IMG/VR virus record: IMGVR_UViG_3300020720_000022
Location: 1 to 24,124 of that record
DNA length: 24,124 nt
Strand: one strand, 5' to 3'
Source: a virus
The notes below the pieces were generated by a model. It was not told the DNA's origin. It saw only the letters and a program-made list of their open reading frames with translations, and did not search any database. This document shows, piece by piece, positions 1-7,581 of the stretch (position 1 is its first letter; the number at the start of each line of letters is the position of its first letter). A program made the translations under genes and the position numbers.

Positions 1-1
1 A

Positions 2-25
2 AACTAGGCTTTTCTAGTTCTTTTT
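2..25 (+). terminator. Rho-independent terminator at left edge
   Basis: Six-base stem AACTAG (2-7) / CTAGTT (14-19) with a six-base loop, followed by CTTTTT (20-25). It probably ends transcription of a gene to the left of the window. The stem is AT-rich and therefore weak. The T run and the following GCAAAAA can also pair with each other, an alternative fold. Confidence 0.5.
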
Positions 26-42
26 GCAAAAAGGAAAATATT

Positions 43-399
43 ATGGGTTATGGTATGAAAGGTGAAAGCGGCGAACGCTTTCCAAAAGGTGTTAAATCAA
101 GCGACCGTACAGGCGAAAAACGTGAACCACGTGAAACTGGCGTAAATTCCACAAAATTTATGCCTGGCGCTACTGGTGAAAAGATTCCTAAAGGCGCAAC
201 ATCAAGCGATACAACTGGCGAACGTCATGCAAAATCATTTGCTGGTGGCGTTGCTCTTGGTATGGAAGATGGAATGGGCGGTCGTGAAATGCACATGGGC
301 AAACACGATGGCCGTTTAGGTGAGTTTAATCATGGCAATACTGGTGAATCCGTATGCTATGACCATAAGCGCGCTGGCCACGACCAAGACGATATGTAA
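43..399 (+). CDS. Hypothetical hydrophilic protein with an internal repeat
   Basis: 118 residues, no family recognised. The ATG at 43 is preceded by AAGGAAA (31-37), a good ribosome binding site. The protein is rich in Gly, Lys, Glu, Asp and His with no hydrophobic segment, so it should be soluble. Residues 10-27 and 45-62 form an imperfect direct repeat with the pattern GE-[RK]-x-PKG-x-x-SSD-x-TGE-[KR], 35 residues apart. The C-terminal third carries several His residues and ends in an acidic tail. It lies just after a terminator and 2 nt before the next gene, so the two are probably co-transcribed. The sequence gives no function; a minor virion or DNA-associated role is only a guess. Confidence 0.75.
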   Translation: MGYGMKGESGERFPKGVKSSDRTGEKREPRETGVNSTKFMPGATGEKIPKGATSSDTTGERHAKSFAGGVALGMEDGMGGREMHMGKHDGRLGEFNHGNTGESVCYDHKRAGHDQDDM

Positions 400-401
400 T
401 T

Positions 402-629
402 ATGGCTGGGTTTACTGCCAATCTAAATCCCTCATCTAGTAATCAAACTAGCTTGGGGGACTTATTAAAGACCAGCGCATACGTTAAAGATGCACAACGG
501 GCAATGCAAGTCCAAAAAGCTAAAGCAACGCCGTGGAATGACAAGTCGATGCAAAGCGGCAAAGACATTTCATTTACCGCTGGTTCAGGCAGTCAAGCAC
601 CAACAGACCCAAATTATTACGCAGATTAA
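402..629 (+). CDS. Small protein with an N-terminus like the 477-residue ejection protein
   Basis: 75 residues. Residues 1-27 align without gaps to the N-terminus of the large protein encoded at 17982-19415: MA-x-FTA-x-LNP-x3-NQ-x2-LGD-x2-K-x3-Y, 15 of 27 identical. The remainder is hydrophilic and Gln/Lys/Ser rich, ending in an Asn-Tyr-Tyr-Ala-Asp tail. The start lies 2 nt after the stop of the preceding gene without a clear ribosome binding site, so translation is probably coupled. The gene is closed by a terminator 9 nt after its stop. It could be a minor virion protein using the same packaging or docking sequence as the ejection protein, or the remnant of a duplicated ejection gene. The shared N-terminus is seen; the role is inference. 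Confidence 0.7.
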   Translation: MAGFTANLNPSSSNQTSLGDLLKTSAYVKDAQRAMQVQKAKATPWNDKSMQSGKDISFTAGSGSQAPTDPNYYAD

Positions 630-637
630 AGCGAAAA

Positions 638-670
638 GCCCTAGCACGTGAAGGTAAACTAGGGCCTTTC
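638..670 (+). terminator. Rho-independent terminator
   Basis: Perfect seven-base stem GCCCTAG (638-644) / CTAGGGC (659-665) with a 14-base loop, followed by a short CTTTCT tract. It separates the two small left-end genes from the GroES-terminase operon. The T tract is short, so termination may be partial. Confidence 0.65.
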
Positions 671-697
671 TAACCAACCAACTATTAAGGAGTTGAT

Positions 698-1048
698 ATG
701 GCTGATGTAGATTTTATATTAAAACCGATGGGCGACAAAATCGTTGTCCGTCCGGATAAACGCATTTTAAGTTCTGTAATCATTGTTGAAAACAAAGAAG
801 CAGACAATATGGGTACCGTAGTAGCCGTAGGACCAGGCAAAAAGCTACCTAATGGCCGCCGTGAAGCCATGCCAGTTAATGTTGGCGACCATGTTCGATT
901 TGGAACTATGAGTAAAAACGCCCAAGATGAATACCTTAAATTTCAAGAATACTTTACTAACGGTGAACGTTATCTTATTATGTCCTGGCAAGACGTATGT
1001 TTCTTAACGGAAGAAGATTATGCTGAAAAAAATACTGAACTGGTTTAA
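698..1048 (+). CDS. Phage GroES-like co-chaperonin (Cpn10)
   Basis: 116 residues. The Cpn10 fold is readable: KPMGDKIVVRP at residues 9-19 (GroES start, L-x-D-R-V-x-V-K), a mobile-loop region at about 20-38 with SSVIIVEN in place of the GroEL-binding G-G-I-V-L, then GTVVAVGPGK at 39-48, VGDHVRFG at 62-69 and YLIMSWQDV at 92-100 (the GroES V-L-I-M-x-x-x-D-I end). It is about 20 residues longer than bacterial GroES, mostly through extra sequence at about 71-90 and the acidic tail. TAAGGAG (686-692) gives a near-ideal ribosome binding site. By analogy with T4 gp31 it should cap host GroEL and adapt it for a phage substrate, most plausibly the coat protein, since it opens the morphogenesis operon. 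No GroEL is encoded here. The family call is firm; the substrate is inference. Confidence 0.88.
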   Translation: MADVDFILKPMGDKIVVRPDKRILSSVIIVENKEADNMGTVVAVGPGKKLPNGRREAMPVNVGDHVRFGTMSKNAQDEYLKFQEYFTNGERYLIMSWQDVCFLTEEDYAEKNTELV

Positions 1049-1304
1049 ATCCGAAGCTGAAAAGTATGCGGAAGATACAAAAGTAATTGATTTTCCACTT
1101 GATAAAGCTAAAAAGCGCCCACAAGTACGTAAAGCAACCACCCGAAAGGAAAAAGATATGCCATTAGTAAAATCAGCAAAACCAGCCGCATTTAAGAAAA
1201 ACGTGGCCACCGAGGTCAAAGCCGGACGTCCCGTTAAACAAGCAGTAGCAATCGCATATAGCGAAAAACGTGAAGCAAAAAAAAAGAAAGGTAAGAAAAA
1301 ATGA
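1020..1304 (+). CDS. Small basic protein, probable internal start at 1158
   Basis: 94 residues from ATG 1020, which overlaps the last 29 nt of the GroES gene. An in-frame ATG at 1158 has AAAGGA seven bases upstream and would give a 48-residue protein. That C-terminal part (KNVATEVKAGRPVKQAVAIA and a Lys-rich tail) resembles a small basic protein common in phage terminase-portal regions, usually starting at this methionine. The first 46 residues are amphipathic and charged and may be an independent extension. Both products may be made. The function of the family is unknown; high Lys/Arg content would allow nucleic-acid binding. Translation of the next gene is coupled through an ATGA overlap. 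Confidence 0.75.
   Translation: MLKKILNWFKSEAEKYAEDTKVIDFPLDKAKKRPQVRKATTRKEKDMPLVKSAKPAAFKKNVATEVKAGRPVKQAVAIAYSEKREAKKKKGKKK
1145..1160 (+). promoter_or_regulatory. Internal ribosome binding site and ATG inside the basic-protein gene
   Basis: AAAGGA (1145-1150) stands seven bases before an in-frame ATG (1158-1160). It is a better signal than the one before ATG 1020 and falls exactly where the conserved part of the protein begins, so the 48-residue product 1158-1304 is the likely conserved form. Confidence 0.5.
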
Positions 1305-1567
1305 ATTTAAACGACTTAAAACTAACATTTGACCATTCAGTACAGGAAATGGAAGTAATCCTTCAGGGATTGCGTAAGCTTCCTATTGAAGTGGCCCTAG
1401 AAATCCATAACAAACTGCACCTGGGCGCGAAAGCAATGGTTGATAGCCATATTGCACAAAGCATTGAAAAAGTAGCAGATACCCCAGTAGAAGCACCAGC
1501 ACAAACTACTACTGAAACACCAGTAGCAACTGACGGTAGCGCACCAGCAGAACCACCACAAGCGTAA
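1301..1567 (+). CDS. Hypothetical protein with Pro/Ala/Thr-rich tail
   Basis: 88 residues, starting in an ATGA overlap with the preceding gene. Residues 1-55 look helical (LQGLRKLPIEVALEIHNKL) and resemble a short protein often found next to phage terminase genes. Residues 58-88 are low complexity, built of Pro, Ala, Thr and Glu, and probably disordered. There is no catalytic motif or membrane segment. It lies directly upstream of the probable small terminase, so a packaging-associated role is possible but unproven. Confidence 0.75.
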   Translation: MNLNDLKLTFDHSVQEMEVILQGLRKLPIEVALEIHNKLHLGAKAMVDSHIAQSIEKVADTPVEAPAQTTTETPVATDGSAPAEPPQA

Positions 1568-1588
1568 CTAAAGAAGGCTTTACAAATC

Positions 1589-1900
1589 ATGGACATGGAA
1601 ATCGATACGAATAATTCAAGAGGGGGTCAAATTGGCAATCAAAATGCTAAGAAGGGCAAACTTTTTTATGACCGTATTCGCATGGATTTGATTCAAGACC
1701 CAACCAAGTTAGCTAATATCGTTAAAAAGCTTATTTCACTTGCAGAATCAGGTGAAGCATGGGCAGTAAAGGAAGTAATGGACCGTGTAGATGGAAAGGC
1801 TATTGCAACGCAAGAAGTCACCGGTCCAAATGGTGCAGAACTTAAAACTGGTGTTCAGATAACTTTTGTGGACCCTGATGGAACCGTCACAACAGATTAA
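1589..1900 (+). CDS. Probable terminase small subunit
   Basis: 103 residues. The N-terminus has the pattern GGQIGNQNAKKGKLFYDRI, a start frequently seen in phage small-terminase and related DNA-binding proteins. Helical sequence follows, with AESGEAWAVKEVMDRVDGKA at about 51-70, which resembles the C-terminal helix-turn part of such proteins. Position immediately upstream of, and overlapping, the large terminase gene supports a TerS role, namely recognising phage DNA and loading the TerL motor. The protein is shorter than P22 gp3 (162 residues), and no complete helix-turn-helix can be named with certainty, so the call rests largely on context. Confidence 0.6.
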   Translation: MDMEIDTNNSRGGQIGNQNAKKGKLFYDRIRMDLIQDPTKLANIVKKLISLAESGEAWAVKEVMDRVDGKAIATQEVTGPNGAELKTGVQITFVDPDGTVTTD

Positions 1901-3164
1901 AGATGCCATTGCCAGGGAACGGTTTCCGGCCAAACTAAAGTGTTTATTTGAACCCAAGCAAATTCGATACAGAATTTTGTACGGTGGGCGCGGCGGCTCA
2001 AAATCTTGGGGAATTTCTCGCGCCCTTTTAATCAAGGGTATTAAAGCGCCTATTCGTGTGCTATGCGCCCGTGAGTTCCAAACCAGTATTAAGGATTCGG
2101 TACATAAGCTATTAAGCGACCAAATCTATGCTATGGGATTAGAAGCCCATTATGAAATCACCCAAAATACTATTCGTGGTATCAATGGTTCAGAATTTAT
2201 CTTTGCTGGCATTAAAAACAACATTAACGGCCTAAAATCTATCGAAGGAATAGACATTTGCTGGGTAGAGGAAGCAAATAACGTTACTTCCCATTCCTGG
2301 GAAATTTTGGCCCCAACGATAAGAAAAGAAGGTAGTGAAATATGGGTAAGCTTTAACCCTGAACTGCCAACAGATGAAACTTATAAGCGTTTTGTATTAA
2401 ATCCACCGGAAAATGCCGTAGTCACCAAACTTAATTGGAGTGATAACCCTTATTTTCCTGAAGTATTGGACATAGAACGCAGACAACTGCAAGCACGTGA
2501 TATAGAAGCGTATAACAACGTTTGGGAAGGAATTCCACGTCAGACGATAAATGGTGCCATCTTTGCTAAAGAAGTCACTATGGCTGAATTACAAGGCCGT
2601 ATATGCAATGTTCCATACGATGCAATGAAGGGCGTTCATATTGTGTTCGATTTGGGGTTCAACGACCATACGGCAATTTGGTATGTGCAACTGTTCCCAA
2701 CTGAAACCAGGTTGATACGTTACGAAGAAGATAACCAGCAAACCATAAGCTATTGGCTGGCCAAGATTCAATCCTATGGTTACATGATTGATACGATTTG
2801 GTTGCCGCATGATGCCAAAGCCCATTCTTATCAAACTGGAATGACGATTGAACAAATTGTCCGGCAAACAGGGCATAGAACTAAAGTGTTAGATAGAGTG
2901 CCTGTTGTAGATTCTATTAACGCGGCAAGAACAATATTCCCTAAATGCTATTTTGATAGGCAAAATACGGAAGAAGGCTTACAATGTTTACGTCACTACC
3001 GGTACGAAGTTGACCCCGAAACAAAGCAATTTAGCCAAAAGCCATTGCACGACCATTACTCAAACGGGGCCGATGCCTTTCGGTACATAGGACTTATGAT
3101 TAACGAACCAAGGAAAGTGGTCAAAAAGACCGTTCCACACGTTCAATCCAGTTGGATGGGATAG
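1878..3164 (+). CDS. Terminase large subunit (packaging ATPase-nuclease)
   Basis: 428 residues from ATG 1878; an in-frame TTG at 1866 would add four. Residue numbers are from ATG 1878. Walker A is GGRGGSKS at 36-43, Walker B plus catalytic Glu is IDICWVEEA at 125-133, and the coupling motif is VSFNPE at 157-162. The RNase H-like nuclease supplies acidic residues at D258 (FDLGFND), D312 (LPHDAKAH) and D399 (NGADAFRY). This is the full set for a PBSX/Terminase_3-type TerL. It pumps DNA into the procapsid at the portal vertex and cuts concatemers. It overlaps the small-subunit gene by 23 nt and is followed three bases later by the portal gene. Length is normal and no domain is missing. Confidence 0.95.
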   Translation: MEPSQQIKDAIARERFPAKLKCLFEPKQIRYRILYGGRGGSKSWGISRALLIKGIKAPIRVLCAREFQTSIKDSVHKLLSDQIYAMGLEAHYEITQNTIRGINGSEFIFAGIKNNINGLKSIEGIDICWVEEANNVTSHSWEILAPTIRKEGSEIWVSFNPELPTDETYKRFVLNPPENAVVTKLNWSDNPYFPEVLDIERRQLQARDIEAYNNVWEGIPRQTINGAIFAKEVTMAELQGRICNVPYDAMKGVHIVFDLGFNDHTAIWYVQLFPTETRLIRYEEDNQQTISYWLAKIQSYGYMIDTIWLPHDAKAHSYQTGMTIEQIVRQTGHRTKVLDRVPVVDSINAARTIFPKCYFDRQNTEEGLQCLRHYRYEVDPETKQFSQKPLHDHYSNGADAFRYIGLMINEPRKVVKKTVPHVQSSWMG

Positions 3165-3167
3165 ATT

Positions 3168-5261
3168 ATGGCTGAATCGCAATACGATGATTATGACCCT
3201 AGAATTGATGATGCAAAGCAATTCCTACGTTTTGCGGCAGATGCCGATACCAATAACCGTTCAGAAGCATTAGATGACCTAAAGTTCGCCGGTGGCGACC
3301 AATGGCCAGTAGAAATTCAAAATAGCCGTAGCGTGGAATCGCGCCCATGCTTAACAATTAATAAAGTTGATGCGTATATCCGTCAACTATGCAATCAGCA
3401 ACGCCAGCAACGCCCAAGGATGAAAGCCCACGGGATGAACAATGAAACTGACGAACAGTTAGCCGACATTGTTACTGGTATGTGCCGTCACATTGAAAAT
3501 CAATCCAATGCCGACCATGCTTATGACACCGCTTATGAATCAGCAGTTCGTATGGGATGGGGTTTTTGGCGTGTAAATACACGTTATGTGAACGAAAGGT
3601 CATTTGACCAAGAAATCTGTATTGATACGATTGACAACCCATTTACCGTATATTTTGACCCTAATTCGGTGCTACCTGACGGTTCAGATGCCGAAAAAGT
3701 ATTAATCACAACGGTAATTCCTAAAGAAAACTTTAGAGCCATGTACCCTGATGCCGAAGATGGTTCAGGATTTACCCAGCGTGGTACTGGTGATAGCGAT
3801 GCTGAATGGGTAATGAAGGAAGATATTCGCCTGGCTGAATACTTTTATACCAAGATTGTTAATGCAGACCTAATCCTATTGTCCGATGGCACCCACGTTT
3901 ATGAAGATGAAATGCCAAGCGAAAAGGTTTTAGAATCTGCCGGCATTTATGAAGTAAGCCGCCGCAGTTCATGGCGCAAAGAAATCCATTGGTGCAAGCT
4001 AACTGGTATGCAAATCCTTGAAGAAGGCAAATGGGCTGGTAAATACATCCCAATCGTGCCTACTTATGGTCAGCAATTGGTTATTGAAGGCAAACGTAAG
4101 AAATTTGGTTTGGTTCGCATGGCCAAAGACCCACAACGTATGTACAACTTTTGGGTTACATCCATTACTGAAAGCGTTGCCCTCGCGCCCAAAGCCAAAT
4201 GGATTATGGCTGAAGGTCAAGATGAAGGCCACGAAAACGAATGGGCACAAGCTAATACCAAAGCAATGTCTTATCTGCGTTACAAGCAGACAGATACCGA
4301 TGGCGTACCAGCACCACCCCCAATTCGCCAGGCACCGGAGCAACCGCCAGCCGGAATTATGGCCGCGGCCGCTGGAATTAATGCTGATTTGATGGCCGTA
4401 GTAGGTATTTTTGACCCATCACAACTGCCACAAGGCCCAATATCCGGTAAAGCATTACAAGGTCAACAGATGCAAGTTGACATGACTAATTACCATTATT
4501 ACGACAATTTGACCCGTTCAATTGCCCATACTGGCCGCATTATTCTTGATTTAATTCCCAAAATTTACGATAAAGAACGTGTAATGCGGATTATTGGTGA
4601 TGATGGCAAGCCAAAGATTGTCACGATTAACCAGCAAGGCAAAGACGAAAGCGGCATTGATAAGGTTTTGAATGACGTAACCGTTGGCGAATACGACATT
4701 GTGATGGAAACTGGCCCTGGATATAGCACTAAACGCCAGGAAGCCGTGGAATCCATGATGCAAGCCCTGACTGCTAATCCGAACCTATTTGGTCAGATTG
4801 GTGACTTGGTATTTAGAAATATGGATTTCCCAGGCGCAGAAGTCATTGCAGACCGTCTTGCTTCTATTAATCCATTGGCCAATATTGACGACCAATCCAA
4901 GATTCCGCCACAAGTTCAGATGCAAATCAAGCAAATGCAAGATGCGTTGCAACAAATGGGTCAACAAAACCAGCAATTGCAGATGTACATCAAACAACGC
5001 CAGGATATTGAAGAAGTTAAACAAGGCCATGAAGATAGACGTGCCATGCTTAACGCCCAAGTCAAGGTTAATGACCAAAATACCAGGTCAGTTACTAGCC
5101 AAAACAAGATGGAAATTGATGCCCTTATGGAACTTATCTTGCATCACATGGACACCGCAAAGCTTGAAAGAGAAATTGAAGCACGGAATAAAGAACAGTA
5201 TGGTTTTGCAAATCAAGCAACTGGTAGTTTGCAACCAACTAATGTTGCACAACCGCAGTAA
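3168..5261 (+). CDS. Portal protein, P22 gp1-like
   Basis: 697 residues, close to the 725 of P22 gp1. The N-terminal signature DLKFAGGDQW (37-46), followed by RPCLTINKVDAYIRQL and a Gln/Arg-rich helix, is typical of P22-type portals, as is VRMGWGFWRV further on. The C-terminal 120 or so residues are strongly helical and Gln-rich (QMQDALQQMGQQNQQLQMYI), consistent with the coiled-coil barrel that projects into the capsid in P22. Twelve copies should form the ring at one capsid vertex, serving as DNA channel and TerL dock. It starts three bases after the terminase stop. Family assignment is confident; whether a long barrel forms is inferred from composition. Confidence 0.93.
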   Translation: MAESQYDDYDPRIDDAKQFLRFAADADTNNRSEALDDLKFAGGDQWPVEIQNSRSVESRPCLTINKVDAYIRQLCNQQRQQRPRMKAHGMNNETDEQLADIVTGMCRHIENQSNADHAYDTAYESAVRMGWGFWRVNTRYVNERSFDQEICIDTIDNPFTVYFDPNSVLPDGSDAEKVLITTVIPKENFRAMYPDAEDGSGFTQRGTGDSDAEWVMKEDIRLAEYFYTKIVNADLILLSDGTHVYEDEMPSEKVLESAGIYEVSRRSSWRKEIHWCKLTGMQILEEGKWAGKYIPIVPTYGQQLVIEGKRKKFGLVRMAKDPQRMYNFWVTSITESVALAPKAKWIMAEGQDEGHENEWAQANTKAMSYLRYKQTDTDGVPAPPPIRQAPEQPPAGIMAAAAGINADLMAVVGIFDPSQLPQGPISGKALQGQQMQVDMTNYHYYDNLTRSIAHTGRIILDLIPKIYDKERVMRIIGDDGKPKIVTINQQGKDESGIDKVLNDVTVGEYDIVMETGPGYSTKRQEAVESMMQALTANPNLFGQIGDLVFRNMDFPGAEVIADRLASINPLANIDDQSKIPPQVQMQIKQMQDALQQMGQQNQQLQMYIKQRQDIEEVKQGHEDRRAMLNAQVKVNDQNTRSVTSQNKMEIDALMELILHHMDTAKLEREIEARNKEQYGFANQATGSLQPTNVAQPQ

Positions 5262-5274
5262 AGTGTTGTATAGT
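5245..5274 (+). promoter_or_regulatory. Possible sigma70-type promoter before the scaffold gene
   Basis: TTGCAC (5245-5250) and TATAGT (5269-5274) are separated by 18 bases. The -10 box matches consensus at five of six positions, the -35 box at three. It ends just before the scaffold leader and would allow extra transcription of scaffold and coat genes. Chance occurrence in AT-rich sequence is quite possible. Confidence 0.28.
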
Positions 5275-5286
5275 TAAAACAACCTA

Positions 5287-5302
5287 CCGATGGGTTCATC
5301 GG
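5287..5302 (+). promoter_or_regulatory. mRNA hairpin in the scaffold leader
   Basis: Perfect six-base stem CCGATG (5287-5292) / CATCGG (5297-5302) with a GGTT loop, in the 63-base gap between portal and scaffold genes. There is no T run after it, so it is not a standard terminator. It ends 10 bases before the GGAG ribosome binding site (5313-5316) and could stabilise or process the message or tune scaffold translation. Confidence 0.45.
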
Positions 5303-5324
5303 GCAAATTCTTGGAGTGAAGTCC

Positions 5325-6242
5325 ATGTCAGAAGCAAATGTAACAGAACGTTTGGCATCAAGCGTTGTAACAAATGATAATTCAGCAGATTTTTATGCTG
5401 GGAAACTAGGTTTAGCTACCGAAGAAAGCCCAACTGCGGCTACTGTTGAGGAAACTCCAGTAGAGCCAGCGGCCGAAGTAGGTCAGAGTGAACAAGCCCC
5501 ATCGGAAGAAAATGCGACCGTAACAGAGGAACCGAAATCTAACCCCAAGTTAGAAAAACGTTTTTCTGAACTGACCAAAGCACGTAAGGCGGCCGAAGAA
5601 AATGCGGCACGTGAACGCGAAGCTAGGGAAAGTTTGGAAGTACGTTTAGCGGCTTTAGAAGGGCAACAACCAGCGCCACAAACGCAAACTGCCAATACAA
5701 AGCCACAACCTGACGACTTTCCGGATGCGTTTAAATACGCTGAAGCGTTAGCCGAATGGTCAGCAAATGAAGCAGTAGCAAGACGTGATAGGGAAGTAAG
5801 GCAACAACAAGAACAAGCTAAACAACAGGCAGTATTACAAACCTGGCAACAAAAGCTTGATTCAGTTAAAGCTGAATTACCCGATTACGAAGATATGGTT
5901 GCATCATCAACAGTTGCAGTAAGCAATGAAGTGCGTGATGCGATTTTGGAAAGTGATGTTGGTCCTAGGATTCTGTATGAACTTGCTTCAGATGATGAAT
6001 TGGGCGCCAAGATTGCCGGACTATCTACCGCTAGTGCGTTAAAGCTGATTGGGAAGTTAGAAGCGAAGTTTGAAGCGAAAGCCGAAGAACCAGCTACAAG
6101 TAAGCCTGTTGCGGTGAAGTCAAATGCACCGAAACCGATTAATCCGATTCGTGGGACAGGCAGTCAAAGCGTATATACAGATGGCGAACAAATCGACTAT
6201 CAAGCTTGGAAAGCAGGCCGCAAGACAGGAAAGATTCGTTAA
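5325..6242 (+). CDS. Capsid scaffolding protein
   Basis: 305 residues from ATG 5325. A GTG at 5316 is in frame, but it overlaps GGAG (5313-5316), which is the right distance from ATG 5325 to be its ribosome binding site, so the ATG is preferred. The protein is acidic and Ala/Glu/Pro rich at the N-terminus. It then has a long coiled-coil region (LEKRFSELTKARKAAEENAA onward), a DDFPDAFKYAEALAEW segment seen in phage scaffolds, and a basic C-terminus (YQAWKAGRKTGKIR) like the helix-turn-helix coat-binding end of P22 gp8. Length equals that of P22 gp8 (303). Position between portal and coat fits. It should nucleate and shape the procapsid and then leave it. Confidence 0.88.
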   Translation: MSEANVTERLASSVVTNDNSADFYAGKLGLATEESPTAATVEETPVEPAAEVGQSEQAPSEENATVTEEPKSNPKLEKRFSELTKARKAAEENAAREREARESLEVRLAALEGQQPAPQTQTANTKPQPDDFPDAFKYAEALAEWSANEAVARRDREVRQQQEQAKQQAVLQTWQQKLDSVKAELPDYEDMVASSTVAVSNEVRDAILESDVGPRILYELASDDELGAKIAGLSTASALKLIGKLEAKFEAKAEEPATSKPVAVKSNAPKPINPIRGTGSQSVYTDGEQIDYQAWKAGRKTGKIR

Positions 6243-6278
6243 GGTAAAAATTTAATTTACATTTAAGGAACTTGCATC

Positions 6279-7523
6279 ATGGCAAATAATTTATTAACCA
6301 TTAGCAAAATCACCAACGAAGCGTTGATGGTTTTGGAAAACGAACTAACATTCACTTCAGAAGTTGACCGTAACTATGACGACCAGTTCGCAGTAGTCGG
6401 CGGTAAAATTGGCGCAACCGTTAACGTAAGACGTCCTGGACGCTTCGTAGGTGCGACAGGTCCCGCCCTCTCGGTCGAGGATTTTAACGAAACTTCTGTA
6501 CCAGTAACATTGACAACTCAATTCCAAGTTGCGACCCAGTTCACAACGCAAGATTTGGCATTGTCTTTGGATATGTTCAGCGACCGCGTATTGAAACCAG
6601 CCGTAGCAACTATTGCTAACAAAATCGACCGTGATGGTCTATTGATGGCTAAGAACAATACTGCAAACATCGTTGGTACTGCTGGTACTGCTCCAACTGG
6701 TTTGATTACTTACCTGACTGCGGCCGCTTACCTTGATTCTGAAGGTGCGCCACGTGACGGTCGCCGTTCTTGCATCGTTGAGCCATTCACTTCAGCAACT
6801 ATTGTTGATAGCTTGAAAGGTTTGTTCGTTCCACAAGAAGCAATTGGCGAACAGTATCGTAAAGGCCTTATGGGTCGTGATTCCGGCGGCATGAACTGGA
6901 AGATGGACCAAAACGTTCAGGCACAAACATTCGGTAGCTACTCCGGTGCTACATTGTCTTGCAACGTTACAACTGCAACTGGATTCTTGACTTCAGGTTG
7001 GGCACAAACTTCTACCATCACTATTGGTGCTACAAGTGCGGCCGCAACATTGAACCAAGGTGATACATTCACTATCGCTGGCGTATATGCAGTTAACCCA
7101 CAAAACCGTCAAGCTTATGGTTCAGGCAAACTACGTTCATTCGTTGTAACTGCTCCTGTATCTATCAGTTCAGGTGGTACTGCTTCCGTGACTGTTTCCC
7201 CAGCCGTTATTACTGCTGGTCAGTTCCAAAACGTTAGCGTAACTTCAACTGGTTCACAGACTGTTACTCCATTTAACAATACTGGTACAACTTCTTCACA
7301 AAACATCATCATGCACCGCAATGCTTTTTGCCTTGCGGTCGCAGATTTAGAATTGCCGGAAGGGGTCCATTTCGCGGGGCGCGCTTCTGATAAAGAAATT
7401 GGCTTGTCACTTCGTGTGGTTAGGCAATACACCATAAATAACGATAGTATTCCTACTCGTTTGGATGTGTTGTATGGCTGGGCGCCTTTGTACCCTGAAC
7501 TTGCTTGCCGCGTAGCATCGTAA
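6279..7523 (+). CDS. Major capsid (coat) protein, P22 gp5-like
   Basis: 414 residues, against 430 for P22 coat. The N-terminal region has NVRRPGRFVG and the long helix region QDLALSLDMFSDRVLKPAVA (91-110), arranged as in the P22 coat family. A beta-rich part at about 220-330 contains GDTFTIAGVYAVNPQ (261-275), a signature shared by many P22-type coat proteins. The C-terminus LPEGVHFAGR...GLSLRVVRQY...DVLYGWAPLYPELA is also family-like. The ribosome binding site is AAGGAA before ATG 6279. The product should form the HK97-fold icosahedral shell with scaffold and portal. The reading frame is intact throughout. Confidence 0.93.
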   Translation: MANNLLTISKITNEALMVLENELTFTSEVDRNYDDQFAVVGGKIGATVNVRRPGRFVGATGPALSVEDFNETSVPVTLTTQFQVATQFTTQDLALSLDMFSDRVLKPAVATIANKIDRDGLLMAKNNTANIVGTAGTAPTGLITYLTAAAYLDSEGAPRDGRRSCIVEPFTSATIVDSLKGLFVPQEAIGEQYRKGLMGRDSGGMNWKMDQNVQAQTFGSYSGATLSCNVTTATGFLTSGWAQTSTITIGATSAAATLNQGDTFTIAGVYAVNPQNRQAYGSGKLRSFVVTAPVSISSGGTASVTVSPAVITAGQFQNVSVTSTGSQTVTPFNNTGTTSSQNIIMHRNAFCLAVADLELPEGVHFAGRASDKEIGLSLRVVRQYTINNDSIPTRLDVLYGWAPLYPELACRVAS

Positions 7524-7533
7524 GCATTAAATA

Positions 7534-7553
7534 GCCGGGGGTAACACCCTGGC
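7534..7553 (+). promoter_or_regulatory. GC-rich hairpin after the coat gene
   Basis: GCCGGGG (7534-7540) pairs with CCCTGGC (7547-7553) with one G-U pair and a six-base loop, in the 58-base gap after the coat gene. Only ATTTC follows, so it is a poor terminator. It may protect the 3' end of coat mRNA or reduce read-through. Confidence 0.45.
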
Positions 7554-7581
7554 ATTTCAACCATATTTAAGGAATAAAATC

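Noticed and set aside
1866-1880. TTG start for the large terminase
   Set aside because: No good ribosome binding site precedes it, and ATG 1878 is in frame four codons later; the difference is small either way.
3999-4343. Minus-strand open frame (114 codons) inside the portal gene
   Set aside because: It lies fully within the P22-like portal coding sequence and shows no protein-like family features.
4789-5277. Second + frame (162 codons) over the portal C-terminus
   Set aside because: Composition (many Cys, Trp, Lys, Asn) is that of a shadow frame; the portal frame is clearly coding here.
5316-5327. GTG start for the scaffold gene
   Set aside because: The GTG overlaps the GGAG that is correctly spaced for ATG 5325.
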